The translations under genes and the position numbers were made by a program. Positions 49,353 to 58,037 of a stretch of 64,000 nucleotides of DNA are shown piece after piece; positions within the stretch are counted from its first letter, which is position 1, and each line of letters begins with the position of its first letter. The notes beneath the pieces were generated by a model. The model had not been told where the DNA came from, searched no databases, and worked only from the letters and a program-made list of their open reading frames with translations. Source of the stretch: Sphingobium sp. (GTDB lineage Bacteria; Pseudomonadota; Alphaproteobacteria; Sphingomonadales; Sphingomonadaceae); the NCBI GenBank assembly GCA_003248935.1, contig QFQF01000013.1, positions 55,883 through 119,882 of the forward strand. Direction: 5' to 3'.

Positions 49353-49793
49353 TCAGCCCGGCGACCAGCCGGGCGGCGCGAGGGTGAAGCCGACGAACTC
49401 GAACCCGGGCGTCACCGTGCAGCTTACCAATGCCCAGCCCTCGCCCGCATTCGCGGCTTGCCACGCATTGGCGGGGACAAGGCCCTGCGGCATCTGGCCG
49501 GCGAGGATGTCTGGCCCAAGCGCCAGATCGCGCACAGGCCCGGCATCGTCTTCCGCGATCGAAAGCGTCACGGGATGACCGGCATGCCAGAACCATATCT
49601 CCGTACCGTCCACGCGATGCCAGTGCGACCTTTGCCCGCGCTCGAGCAGGAACAGAATCGCCGTGCCCTCTGCCCGCTCGCCCGGTCCGGCGGGCGCACG
49701 CCACATTTCCCGGTACCAGCCGCCCTCCGGATGCGGGGCGAGCCCGAGCGTCTCGATGATCGCGCGCGTATCGCTCAATGGCTGGTCAGCCAT
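49353..49793 (-). CDS. DUF985 cupin-domain protein
   Basis: The 146-residue protein is a cupin of the DUF985 group: LGLAPHPEGGWYREMWRAP at the start, HWHRVDGTEIWFWHAG holding the probable metal-binding His residues, and VSCTVTPGFEFVGFTLAPPGW at the end are characteristic. Function is unknown; homologues can be sugar isomerase-like. The start overlaps the end of the STAS-like gene by 19 bases, so the two are in one operon. Confidence 0.9.
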   Translation of the reverse strand: MADQPLSDTRAIIETLGLAPHPEGGWYREMWRAPAGPGERAEGTAILFLLERGQRSHWHRVDGTEIWFWHAGHPVTLSIAEDDAGPVRDLALGPDILAGQMPQGLVPANAWQAANAGEGWALVSCTVTPGFEFVGFTLAPPGWSPG

Positions 49794-50134
49794 GCGCGCG
49801 CCTCCTCCGCCTGATCCAGAGCGAATGTCCTGAGGGTGACCGGGAGCGCGATGGCCGCAGTCGTCGCCATCGTCGCGATCCAGCCCGTATCGGTGACAAG
49901 CGCGATCCGGGAGAAGGAACCCATGTGACGGGACGACCAGAACAGATCCTCAAGCCACACTTCCGGGCTGATCCAGCCGATCGAACGAACCGTCTCCAGC
50001 ACGGCGACCTTGCCCGCGCGACCAACCGCGGTTTCCAGATCTCGGACCAGCGCACGATAGCTTTCGGCATCGATGGTCCCATCGACGTCGATCTCGAATA
50101 TCCCGCTTTTCTCGTCCATGCCGTGATTAAGCAC
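49775..50134 (-). CDS. STAS/SpoIIAA-like protein
   Basis: The 119-residue soluble protein (FEIDVDGTIDAESYRALVRDLE to ALDQAEEARAWLTSH) follows the SpoIIAA-like pattern (DUF3478), with FSRIALVTDTGWIATMA in the middle. Such proteins may bind lipids or regulate partners; the role here is unknown. The start is probably GTG at 50134, five bases after GGAGGT; ATG 50119 is another option without a binding site. It overlaps the cupin gene. Confidence 0.83.
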   Translation of the reverse strand: MLNHGMDEKSGIFEIDVDGTIDAESYRALVRDLETAVGRAGKVAVLETVRSIGWISPEVWLEDLFWSSRHMGSFSRIALVTDTGWIATMATTAAIALPVTLRTFALDQAEEARAWLTSH

Positions 50135-50332
50135 GCATCACCTCCGCCACGCTGGTGGCATTAGCGCTAACTGGCCGATTTTGCACGTTCGCGACAGTGC
50201 CGAAAAGTCACGCAAACGGGAAAAATTCCCGTTTTGTAACAGCAGATTGGGTTGTTGCCTCAGGTTCATGCAACCTGCGCCATCATGCGAAAGTTGATTG
50301 CGCAAGATCAATTTCAGTAAGGAGCCCCACTC

Positions 50333-50647
50333 ATGCGCACGCTCATTTTTTCGCTGGTTGCGGCCGGCCTCGTCGTTCCGGTCACGATGGCCCTGCCCAC
50401 CGACAAGGCCGAGGCCCGTCGCCGTCATCATGACGACAATCGCTATCGCGAATGGCGCGGCAGGGATGGTCGCATGTACTGCCGCAAGTCCGACGGCACC
50501 ACCGGCCTGATCATCGGCGGTGTCGGCGGCGCGCTGGCCGGCCGTGCGATCGATACCGATGGCAGCCGGACCACCGGCACCGTGCTCGGCGCAGCGGCAG
50601 GCGCGTTGCTCGGCAAGGAAATCGACAGCAAGCGCCGCTGTCGCTGA
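50333..50647 (+). CDS. Glycine-zipper 2TM-domain envelope protein
   Basis: The 104-residue product has a signal peptide (MRTLIFSLVAAGLVVPVTMA), a basic, Arg/His-rich segment, and a glycine zipper (GLIIGGVGGALAGRAID...GTVLGAAAGALLGKEID) of the 17 kDa surface antigen type. Such zippers form membrane-spanning or assembled structures in the outer membrane. It ends in KRRCR. A good AAGGAG site precedes the ATG. The 198-base region upstream contains no other gene. Confidence 0.85.
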   Translation: MRTLIFSLVAAGLVVPVTMALPTDKAEARRRHHDDNRYREWRGRDGRMYCRKSDGTTGLIIGGVGGALAGRAIDTDGSRTTGTVLGAAAGALLGKEIDSKRRCR

Positions 50648-50692
50648 CCCGTACCGCCGCTCACGACATGGGCGGCGAACGGCTCAAGAAAC

Positions 50693-50728
50693 AAATGGGG
50701 CGGCCCGTATGCACGGACCGCCCCATTT
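50693..50728. terminator. Bidirectional terminator between convergent genes
   Basis: AAATGGGGCGG (50693-50703) pairs perfectly with CCGCCCCATTT (50718-50728), with a smaller CCGT/ACGG stem inside. It lies between the glycine-zipper gene and the small secreted protein gene, and T-rich bases follow on both strands. Confidence 0.8.
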
Positions 50729-50764
50729 CATTCAACTGCCGAATCTCGAAATCCGGCCGTTATC

Positions 50765-51061
50765 TCAGTTGGCCTTGGCACCCGTGGCCGCGCCGCGCGC
50801 GTCGTCGACGTTGAAGGCAACGTTCTGGCCGCCCGACACGCCCGACACCTTGCCGTTGCGCACAGTCAGGTTGAACGCCTCGGCGCCCGGATAGCGGGTA
50901 CCGGAAATGGTCTTGTTACCGGCCTGCTCCTTGACCTGGTACACATAGGTATAGCCTTCGTGCACAAAGCGCTGCTTGCCGGCTTCATCGGCAATGGCCG
51001 GAGCGGCAACGAAAGCGGTGGCGGCAGCGCCGGCGAGAACAAACTTGGACAGCATTCGCAT
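50765..51061 (-). CDS. Small secreted protein of unknown function
   Basis: The 98-residue product has a signal peptide (MRMLSKFVLAGAAATAFVAA, cleavage near AIA-DE at about 25) and a short beta-rich domain (GYTYVYQVKEQAGNKTISGT, LTVRNGKVSGVSGG). It is probably periplasmic. No family is recognised with confidence. AAGGAG lies 7 bases before ATG 51061. It converges on the glycine-zipper gene with a shared terminator. Confidence 0.75.
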   Translation of the reverse strand: MRMLSKFVLAGAAATAFVAAPAIADEAGKQRFVHEGYTYVYQVKEQAGNKTISGTRYPGAEAFNLTVRNGKVSGVSGGQNVAFNVDDARGAATGAKAN

Positions 51062-51213
51062 GGGTTTACTCCTTGAGAATGCCGATCAAACACCCCGTAT
51101 CTTTTTCTTCACGACCCTTGTATTGTGCAACGCAACACAACCACAATCGCAAAACGCGGCATTATGATTGCACGGCGCGCAATCGATCCGGATTTTGGCC
51201 AAATGCTCCCGCC

Positions 51214-51621
51214 CTACTGGTCGGAAAGCCCAAGAATGTGATGGAATTCCGCATCTGAAACGGGCGACACGGACAGTCGCGATTGCCGGATCATGACCAT
51301 GCCAGCGAGGGCGGGATCGGCCTTCATCGTCTTGAGAGTGACAGGTTTTTTCAGTTTTTGATGCGGCGCAACATGGACGGCGATCCACTTGCCCGTCTCA
51401 TCGGTGCTGTCCGGCGCCGCCGTTTCGACGATTTCCATCACGCCCACGGCCTCAAGGCCGATATTGCTGTGATAGAACAGGGCAAGGTCGCCCTTCTCCA
51501 TCGTTTTCATGTTCAGTTGGGCGGCATGATTGCGAACGCCGTCCCACTCCGCCTTGCCTTTTTCGACGAGATCGTCCCACGAAAAGACGTCGGGTTCCGA
51601 TTTCATCAGCCAGTATCGCAT
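51214..51621 (-). CDS. EVE-domain protein
   Basis: The 135-residue protein matches the EVE/PUA-like family: MRYWLMKSEPDVFSWDDL at the start, WDGVRNHAAQLNMKTMEKGDLALFYHSNI in the core and KKPVTLKTMKADPAL later. The conserved aromatic residues form a cage that binds modified bases in DNA or RNA. The bacterial function is not settled; links to modified tRNA or restriction defence are known for some. It stands alone here. Confidence 0.93.
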   Translation of the reverse strand: MRYWLMKSEPDVFSWDDLVEKGKAEWDGVRNHAAQLNMKTMEKGDLALFYHSNIGLEAVGVMEIVETAAPDSTDETGKWIAVHVAPHQKLKKPVTLKTMKADPALAGMVMIRQSRLSVSPVSDAEFHHILGLSDQ

Positions 51622-51782
51622 GCTCGCTCCTCACAGCATTTGCCGCATCGGGCCGTGGCATCCGATCCGCCCCGGCCCTGCCTTCACCCGCCGCCATAGC
51701 GATGAGCCGTGATCCTGTTCAAGGCCGGTACGGATGACAGGCCAGCCGGCGGGCGCTAAAAAGAGCCAAGAGGAGTAACTCG

Positions 51783-52727
51783 GTGTCCCAGACGATTTTG
51801 GCCAAAGTCCCCGTCCTGTCGCTGTCCGCGCTCGATACCCGCACCTTTGCCCGGGAGATCGGGCGATCATTCGAGCAGTTCGGCTTTGCGATGGTCAGCG
51901 ACCATGGCATGGACACCGCCCTGATCGAGGATGGATGGCGCAAGGCCAAGGCGTTCTTTGCCTTGCCGGATGCGGCCAAACGCCGCCACGACGCCGCGGG
52001 CAATGGCGGACAGCGCGGCTATACGGCGTTCGGCACCGAAATCGCGAAGAATGCGACGGAGAACGACCTGAAGGAATTCTGGCATGTGGGCCGCGACCTG
52101 TCGCCGGACAATCCGCTCGCCCGGACGATGCCGCCCAATGTCTGGCCAGAGGAGATCGCCGGCTTTCGCGAAACGTTCACGCGCCTCTATGCCGAATTCG
52201 ACCGTGCGGGCGGCGCGGTCCTCTCGGCGATCGCCCTGCATCTAGGCCTGGACGCCGACTGGTTCGATGATCCGGTGCGGGACGGAAACAGCATCCTGCG
52301 GCTGCTGCACTATCCGCCTGTCTCCCCCGAAGCCCCGGGCATCCGCGCGGGCGCGCACGAGGACATCAATCTGATCACCCTGCTGCTGGGTGCGGAGGAA
52401 GGCGGCCTCCAACTGCTCGACCGGGACGGCAACTGGCTGGACGTGACGCCGCCGCCCGGCGCTCTCGTCATCAATGTCGGTGATATGCTGCAGCGGCTGA
52501 CCAACCATGTCCTGCCGTCGACCAGCCACCGCGTCGTCAATCCGCCGCCGGAACGCAGAGGATATTCGCGTTATTCGATGCCGTTCTTCCTGCATCTGCG
52601 CCCAGATTTCCTGATCGATGCGCTGCCACAATGCGTGACCCCCGGCAATCCGCACCGCGAACCGCCGATCACGGCGAACGACTATCTGCGGGAGCGGCTG
52701 ATCGAGATCGGCCTGATCAAGCCATAG
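51783..52727 (+). CDS. 2-oxoglutarate/Fe(II) oxygenase, isopenicillin N synthase family
   Basis: The 314-residue enzyme has a DIOX_N domain (VPVLSLSALD to GYTAFGTEIAK) and the 2OG-FeII domain with metal ligands His192 and Asp194 in GAHEDINLITLLL and His249 in STSHRVVNPP, plus the RxS motif Arg263/Ser265 for 2-oxoglutarate. The substrate is unknown; the group includes ethylene-forming and amino acid oxidising enzymes. The start is GTG at 51783, eight bases after AGAGGAG. It stands alone before the convergent folB gene. Confidence 0.9.
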   Translation: MSQTILAKVPVLSLSALDTRTFAREIGRSFEQFGFAMVSDHGMDTALIEDGWRKAKAFFALPDAAKRRHDAAGNGGQRGYTAFGTEIAKNATENDLKEFWHVGRDLSPDNPLARTMPPNVWPEEIAGFRETFTRLYAEFDRAGGAVLSAIALHLGLDADWFDDPVRDGNSILRLLHYPPVSPEAPGIRAGAHEDINLITLLLGAEEGGLQLLDRDGNWLDVTPPPGALVINVGDMLQRLTNHVLPSTSHRVVNPPPERRGYSRYSMPFFLHLRPDFLIDALPQCVTPGNPHREPPITANDYLRERLIEIGLIKP

Positions 52728-52733
52728 GGCGGA

Positions 52734-53123
52734 TCACCCCGGCCGCCGCGTGCGTCCCATGGTGATGCCGATCGATTCGCTCCGCTCGCTGAGCGCCAGT
52801 TTCACGATCTTCACCTCGACATGCAGGACCTTCTCATCCTGCAGGAACACCGTCTCGATGATGTGATCGGCGACGCTTTCGATCAGGGTGAAGTGCCGGT
52901 CAGCGGGGATTGCGGTGGTCGCCGCATGCTTGAGGTCCATGTAATTCTTGGACTCGCGCAGAGGCGTGTCAGGCTCGTAGCGATCGTGCATGCGCAGCCG
53001 GGCGCGAACCGATATGCGGAGCGGCTGAGGAAGATGGGTTTCCTCCGAGTAGATGCCGGTCAGCACGTTCACGTCGAGATCGTCGACCTCGAGCACCAGA
53101 TAGTCTTCGTTATGCAATGTCAT
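52734..53123 (-). CDS. folB: Dihydroneopterin aldolase family protein
   Basis: FolB cleaves dihydroneopterin to hydroxymethyl-dihydropterin in folate synthesis. The 129-residue protein has LDVNVLTGIYSEETHLPQPLRISV, the ESKNYMDLKHA segment, FTLIESVADHIIETVF with the catalytic Glu/His region, and VKIVKLALSERSESIGI. The usual catalytic Lys appears to be in the VEVKIVKL strand. It is not next to other folate genes, as folP is 45 kb away. Confidence 0.85.
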   Translation of the reverse strand: MTLHNEDYLVLEVDDLDVNVLTGIYSEETHLPQPLRISVRARLRMHDRYEPDTPLRESKNYMDLKHAATTAIPADRHFTLIESVADHIIETVFLQDEKVLHVEVKIVKLALSERSESIGITMGRTRRPG

Positions 53124-53237
53124 GCCGCCATGCCGCAGAAAAGGACGGGATTGTTTTTAGCTTTTCATTTGGACGCGAGGCGCTAAAGCCCCGCGCTCCG
53201 GGGCGCTCATGCCCCTTTGCACGCGGAACGGCAAGAC

Positions 53238-53756
53238 GTGGCGATAATTCTTCCCCTGCTGACCCAGTCACCGGCGGCGATCGAGCAATTGCTCGACGCG
53301 GCTTTCGGGACGGACAGGCACGGGCGAACCGCCTATACCATCCGGCAGGGCACGACATGGCTGCCCACGCTCTCCTATGCCGCAGTCGATGCCGACGGCA
53401 CGCTCCTCGGCACGCTGCAGAGCTGGCCGGTCGCACTCTGCAAAGAGGATGGCACGGCCGCCCCCCTGGTGATGGTCGGTCCCGTGGCCGTGCTCCCGGC
53501 GCTCCAGCGTGGCGGCCTTGGCCGCACGCTGATGGACCGTGTGGTGGCGGATGCCCGCGCGATGGCCAGCGATCCGCTGATGATGATCGGCGATCCGGAA
53601 TATTATGAGCGGTTCTGGGGTTTTTCCGCCGTGGCGACCGGTGAATGGGGCGTGCCTGGCCCGGTGGAGCGGCGCCGTCTGCTGGCGCTGTCCGTCGACG
53701 GTCGCGCGATCCCGACGCACGGCATGCTCGGCCCCCGACAGTCCGTCACCGCCTGA
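53238..53756 (+). CDS. GNAT family N-acetyltransferase
   Basis: The protein has the acetyl-CoA signature VGPVAVLPALQRGGLGRTLMDRVVADAR, with the Q/R-x-x-G-x-G/A loop, followed by MMIGDPEYYERFWGFSA, the typical C-terminal GNAT strand-loop. The acetyl acceptor is unknown. The start is uncertain: GTG 53238 (172 residues) follows GGAACGG, whereas an in-frame TTG at 53217 adds seven residues; no in-frame ATG is near. It is divergent from folB. Confidence 0.87.
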   Translation: MAIILPLLTQSPAAIEQLLDAAFGTDRHGRTAYTIRQGTTWLPTLSYAAVDADGTLLGTLQSWPVALCKEDGTAAPLVMVGPVAVLPALQRGGLGRTLMDRVVADARAMASDPLMMIGDPEYYERFWGFSAVATGEWGVPGPVERRRLLALSVDGRAIPTHGMLGPRQSVTA

Positions 53757-53826
53757 CGGCCATTCAGCCGCACATCACGCGCAACGCAATTTGCGTTCGC
53801 GCGAGGGGCATCCTATCTCCGGTGCC

Positions 53827-54393
53827 ATGCCGATGACCGCCCCGCCCGACCTGTCCGAACTGTCGCTGAGCGACATCGTGCGTCTGACGGCTGAAAATAA
53901 GCTGCCGCCGGTCGAGCAGTGGAACCCCGATCATTGCGGCCACAGCGACATGCGCATCGCCAGCGACGGCACCTGGTTCCATCAGGGATCGCCGATCGGA
54001 CGGCCGGAGATGGTCCGCCTGTTCTCCCGCATCCTGCGGCGTGAACCGGACGGATCGTTCGTGCTGGTGACGCCGGTCGAGAAACTGACCATCGATGTCG
54101 AGGATGCCCCGTTCGTCGCGGTCGAGGTGAAGAGCGAAGGCAGCGGGAAGGACCGGCGCCTCGCGTTCAGGCTCAACACGGGCGACATCGTGCCTGCGGG
54201 CCCGGCCCATCCCATCGATGTCCGCATGGGAACGGACGGCCCCCGCCCCTATCTCTCCGTGCGCACGGGCCTCGACGCGCTGGTGGGACGCAGCGTCTAC
54301 TATGAACTCGCGCATATCGCCGTCGACGAGGGCGCCGATCCGCCGGGCCTGTGGAGCGACGGCAGTTTCTTCGCGCTGGACAAGGCCGCATGA
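53827..54393 (+). CDS. DUF1285 domain protein
   Basis: The 188-residue soluble protein starts MPMTAPPDLSELSLSDIVRLTAE and contains CGHSDMRIASDGTWFHQGSPIGRPEMVRLFSRILRRE, FVLVTPVEKLTIDVEDAPF and LSVRTGLDALVGRSVYYELA, the DUF1285 pattern. Function is unknown; homologues are often next to NUDIX and CCA-transferase genes, as here. It overlaps the NUDIX gene by 4 bases. Confidence 0.9.
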   Translation: MPMTAPPDLSELSLSDIVRLTAENKLPPVEQWNPDHCGHSDMRIASDGTWFHQGSPIGRPEMVRLFSRILRREPDGSFVLVTPVEKLTIDVEDAPFVAVEVKSEGSGKDRRLAFRLNTGDIVPAGPAHPIDVRMGTDGPRPYLSVRTGLDALVGRSVYYELAHIAVDEGADPPGLWSDGSFFALDKAA

Positions 54394-55001
54394 GCCTGGC
54401 CGAGCGGCTCCGTGCCGCCCTGGCGGAGGGGCACGCCCGCGCCGAGGCGGTGCTGCCGGGCGACACCCGCGATCCCCGCCTTTCGGCCGACGCGATCCTG
54501 GCGCCCGCAGCCGTGCTGGTGGCGATCACCGACCGTTCCGAACCGGGGCTCATCCTGACCCAGCGTTCGGCCGCCTTGCGCAAGCACCCCGGTCAGATCG
54601 CCTTTCCGGGCGGACGGGTGGACGCGACCGATCCCGGCGAGATCGCAGCCGCGCTGCGCGAGGCGGAAGAGGAACTGGCGCTGCCGCCCGCCGCCGTCGA
54701 TGTGGTCGGCATATCCGATCGCTATCATACGTTTACCGGCTTCGACATCGTGCCGGTCATCGGCGTCATCCCGCCCGGCCTGACGCTCACGCCGCAAGCG
54801 AGCGAAGTCGCGGACTGGTTCGAGCTGCCGCTGTCTTTCGCCCTCGATGCTGCGAACCGCGAACGCCGCAGCGTGGTCTATGAAGGCATCGTGCGCGAAT
54901 ATTACGAAATCCACTGGCAGGGGCGGCGCATATGGGGCGTCACCGCCGGGATACTGGCCAACCTGTCGAAGCGGCTGGGTCATGACCATATTGCTGCCTG
55001 A
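54390..55001 (+). CDS. NUDIX hydrolase, CoA pyrophosphatase type
   Basis: The 203-residue protein has the CoA pyrophosphatase signature LILTQRSAALRKHPGQIAFPGG running into the Nudix box (GGRVD...AALREAEEELALP). It probably splits CoA or nucleoside diphosphate compounds into 4'-phosphopantetheine and ADP-like products. It starts within the DUF1285 stop (ATGA) and overlaps the CCA-transferase start by 20 bases, so the three are coupled. Confidence 0.92.
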   Translation: MSLAERLRAALAEGHARAEAVLPGDTRDPRLSADAILAPAAVLVAITDRSEPGLILTQRSAALRKHPGQIAFPGGRVDATDPGEIAAALREAEEELALPPAAVDVVGISDRYHTFTGFDIVPVIGVIPPGLTLTPQASEVADWFELPLSFALDAANRERRSVVYEGIVREYYEIHWQGRRIWGVTAGILANLSKRLGHDHIAA

Positions 55002-56193
55002 TGGCGAATGGCGTCACCGCCCGGGGCTCGACCGGCTGTTCGCAACGCTTGGCGGCGGCGGGGCCGCGCGTCTTGTCGGCGGGGCGGTGCGCGACGGCCT
55101 GCTCGGCCTGCCGGTACAGGACATCGATATCGCGACGGTCCATGAACCCGATACCGTTGTCGCCCTGCTGCAGGCGGCGGGTATCAAGTCGGTACCGACC
55201 GGCATAGCGCACGGGACCGTCACCGCGGTCATCAATGGCCGCCCGGCGGAGATCACGACGCTGCGCCGCGATGTCGCGACCGACGGGCGCCGCGCGACCA
55301 TCGCCTTCTCGACCGACTGGCGGGAAGATGCCGCAAGGCGCGATTTCACGATGAACGCGCTCTATGCCGAACCCGAAAGCGGCGCGGTGCACGATTACTT
55401 CGGCGGCGTGGAAGACCTGCGCTCGGGCCATGTCCGCTTCATCGGCAACGCGACCGACCGGATCGCGGAGGACCATCTGCGCATCCTGCGCTATTTCCGT
55501 TTTCTTGCACGCTTCGGCAACGGCGCGCCCGATGCGGACGCCTATGCCGCCTGCGTCGCCCAGGCCAACAGCCTGATGGCGCTGTCGCGCGAGCGGATCG
55601 CCGACGAACTGCTGAAACTGCTGGGAACGGCGGACCCGGTGCCTGCGCTGATGCTGATGATCGACGGCGGCATATTGAAGCCGGTCATGCCGGAGGTCGA
55701 TGCCGATGGCGTGGCGCGGCTCAGAACCCTGATCGGCCGGGAGGCGCATTCAGGCGTTGCCCGGGCGCCGCTGCGGCGGCTGGCCGCCCTGCTGCCACCC
55801 GACGCCCGGGTGGGCGATGCGGTGTCAGCGCGCCTCAAACTGTCGAACCGGGCGCGCAAGCGGATCGCGCTGGCCCTCGAGCAGGACGACAGTCTGCATG
55901 TCCCCGCCCGTATCCTCGCCTATCATATCGGGATTGAGGGCGCCGTCGACAGGCTGCTCCTGGACGCGCGCGGCGATCCGGCACAGGTTCGGGACATCGT
56001 CGATTGGACGCCGCCCGACCTGCCGGTCGGCGGGGGCGCACTGATCGCACGCGGCATGCAGCCCGGCCCGGATATCGCCAGAGCGCTGCGAGAGGTGGAG
56101 GCTGCCTGGATCGCGGAGGGGTTTCCCGACACAGCCCGGACCGAAGCGATAGCCGATCAGATCGCCTCGAAATTCCAGCGCGCCCGCCAGTAG
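54982..56193 (+). CDS. cca: CCA tRNA nucleotidyltransferase
   Basis: The 403-residue enzyme adds or repairs the CCA end of tRNAs. The nucleotidyltransferase head has ARLVGGAVRDGLLGLPVQDIDIATV with the catalytic Asp pair, then RDVATDGRRATIAFSTDWREDAARRDFTMNALY and DHLRILRYFRFLARFG. The long C-terminal part is tRNA-binding and I see no HD motif. Both tRNAs in this window already encode CCA. The last 37 bases overlap the GGDEF-EAL gene tail to tail. Confidence 0.94.
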   Translation: MTILLPDGEWRHRPGLDRLFATLGGGGAARLVGGAVRDGLLGLPVQDIDIATVHEPDTVVALLQAAGIKSVPTGIAHGTVTAVINGRPAEITTLRRDVATDGRRATIAFSTDWREDAARRDFTMNALYAEPESGAVHDYFGGVEDLRSGHVRFIGNATDRIAEDHLRILRYFRFLARFGNGAPDADAYAACVAQANSLMALSRERIADELLKLLGTADPVPALMLMIDGGILKPVMPEVDADGVARLRTLIGREAHSGVARAPLRRLAALLPPDARVGDAVSARLKLSNRARKRIALALEQDDSLHVPARILAYHIGIEGAVDRLLLDARGDPAQVRDIVDWTPPDLPVGGGALIARGMQPGPDIARALREVEAAWIAEGFPDTARTEAIADQIASKFQRARQ

Positions 56194-57926
56194 TCGAACG
56201 CCGCCTGGTTGGGCATGGCCGGGGCGAAATGATAGCCCTGCCCCTGCCAGCATCCCAGTTGCTGGAGCACCAGCGCCAGTTCCTGGCTTTCGATCCCCTC
56301 GGCCGTCGCATTCAGGCCGAGCGAGTCGGCCAGTGACAGGACCGTGCGGACGATGGCGTTCTTGTCGCGGTCGGTCAGCATGCCTGAGACGAAGCTGCGA
56401 TCGATCTTGAGCGAGTCGATCGGAAGACTTTGCAGGCTGGCGAGGTTGGAATAGCCGGTGCCGAAATCGTCCATCGCAATCGAACAGTTGAGCGACTTGA
56501 GCGCCCCCAGCATCTGCCGCGCCTTGTCCGGATCGGCGACGATGGCGCTTTCCGTCAGTTCGATGGTCAGGCGTCGGCCATCGATGCCGCCGTAGCGCAG
56601 CGCCTCCTCGACGATCGTGGGGACGTCGTCGCGGACCATCTGAATGGGGGAGAGGTTGACGTTGACACCGACCGGCAGGCGTTGCCCGTGAAGCCGGTCC
56701 CAGCGGGCGAGGGTCTGCACCGCCTCATAGATCGCCCAGCGGCCGAGTGGCACGATCAGGCCGCATTCCTCGGCCACGGAGATGAATTCCGTCGGATGCA
56801 CCTCCCCCAGTTCCGGGTCGACCCAGCGCGCCAACGCTTCGAACCCGGAAACTTCGCCCGTCCGCAGGTGCACCAGCGGCTGAAAGGCAAGATTCAGGCC
56901 GCCGTTGGTCAGCGCCTCCCGCAGGCGGCTTTCGACCGTGAAGCGGCGATGCGCCTCCTTGAGCGCGCCGACCTGATAGATTTCGAGCTTTCCGGTACGC
57001 TTGGCCACCTTCACCGCCGCCTGCGCCTGCCGGATGATGTCGTCGACATCCTCGCGCAAGGACGCGGAGAGCGCGCAGCCGATCGCGCAATCCACGCTGA
57101 TCTGGAGATGGGAGAGGCGCACCGGTGCCGACAGCGTGTCGGTGATCCGCTGCAAGATATGCCGGGCATCCGCCACGCCGTTATGGAGCCGGGCGAAGAT
57201 CGCGAACTCGTTACCGCCGATACGGGACAGCACATCACCCTGCCGCAACACGGACTTCAGCCGCTTGGCGGCGGTGATGATCGTTTCGTCTCCGGCCAGC
57301 GCACCGAGCGATTCGTTCACGCGGCTGAACCGGACGAGATCGACGATCAGGATCGCGAAATTCGCTTCGGGCGTCCACTGTCCATTGGCCAGCCTGTCCT
57401 CGATCTCCTCGCCGAAACCCGCGCGGTTGGGCAACGCCGTCAGGCTGTCCGACAGCAACTCGCGGCGCAGGTTGCGCTCGGTCAGCCGCTCACGCGTGCG
57501 ATCGACGGCCGTGAAGAGCAGGCGCTGCGGACCGAAACGCGCCGGCAGCCGGCCCAGCGTGCAGGCGAAGTACTCGCCGCCGAGCTGACCGTCGCGCCGC
57601 ATCTCGAAAGCCTCGGATTTCCGCGCCGCAGCGCAGAAGGACTGGATGCGCTCGAACGGCACCAGGTCAGTCGCATCCATGCTCGCGGGAGGACCGATGT
57701 GTTGCTGCGGGAAGGCGGTGGAGAAGGCACTGTTGGCCCGCTCGACGAAATGGCCGCCCTGTTCGACATGCAGGATCGCGGCCGGTTGCAACAGCGCGTC
57801 GAGCCAGTCGGCCGCGTCGTCGACGGCCTTCGGCGCGGGACGCCGCGACGGCGTTCCCACGTCGATGGGAACGGACACGATGTCCGCCTCTTCCCCCGTC
57901 CATTTCTGCATCGGCTGGCCGTCCAT
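56157..57926 (-). CDS. GGDEF-EAL protein, probable c-di-GMP phosphodiesterase
   Basis: The 589-residue soluble protein has a PAS-like N-terminal part (about 40-160), a GGDEF domain (about 165-325) and an EAL domain (about 335-580). The GGDEF motif is GGNEF, so cyclase activity is doubtful, although the inhibitory RxxD (RQGD) is kept. The EAL domain is intact: FEALARW, LTIELTE, MDDFGTGYSN and EGIESQE. It should therefore break down c-di-GMP, perhaps with GTP regulation by the altered GGDEF. ATG 57926 follows AGGAGG very closely; ATG 57911 is possible. Confidence 0.9.
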   Translation of the reverse strand: MDGQPMQKWTGEEADIVSVPIDVGTPSRRPAPKAVDDAADWLDALLQPAAILHVEQGGHFVERANSAFSTAFPQQHIGPPASMDATDLVPFERIQSFCAAARKSEAFEMRRDGQLGGEYFACTLGRLPARFGPQRLLFTAVDRTRERLTERNLRRELLSDSLTALPNRAGFGEEIEDRLANGQWTPEANFAILIVDLVRFSRVNESLGALAGDETIITAAKRLKSVLRQGDVLSRIGGNEFAIFARLHNGVADARHILQRITDTLSAPVRLSHLQISVDCAIGCALSASLREDVDDIIRQAQAAVKVAKRTGKLEIYQVGALKEAHRRFTVESRLREALTNGGLNLAFQPLVHLRTGEVSGFEALARWVDPELGEVHPTEFISVAEECGLIVPLGRWAIYEAVQTLARWDRLHGQRLPVGVNVNLSPIQMVRDDVPTIVEEALRYGGIDGRRLTIELTESAIVADPDKARQMLGALKSLNCSIAMDDFGTGYSNLASLQSLPIDSLKIDRSFVSGMLTDRDKNAIVRTVLSLADSLGLNATAEGIESQELALVLQQLGCWQGQGYHFAPAMPNQAAFDYWRARWNFEAI

Positions 57927-57980
57927 GCCTCCTAGATACGGACGGCAGGTAAATTTTTGTAAAAACAACGTTCTCCATTC

Positions 57981-57993
57981 CGGAATTATTCCG
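57981..57993. promoter_or_regulatory. Palindrome upstream of the GGDEF-EAL gene
   Basis: CGGAAT-T-ATTCCG is a perfect odd palindrome about 55 bases before the start codon at 57926, in the 111-base gap after parC. It may be an operator or overlap the promoter. No regulator is assigned. Confidence 0.35.
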
Positions 57994-58037
57994 AAACGGC
58001 GTAAAAATCGTCCTCAGAAAGCGACCCGTCGACAGGG

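Noticed and set aside
53185..53202. GC-rich stem in the folB/GNAT divergent gap
   Set aside because: A six-base stem GCCCCG/CGGGGC is expected by chance at this GC content and lies between two gene starts, so a terminator makes little sense.
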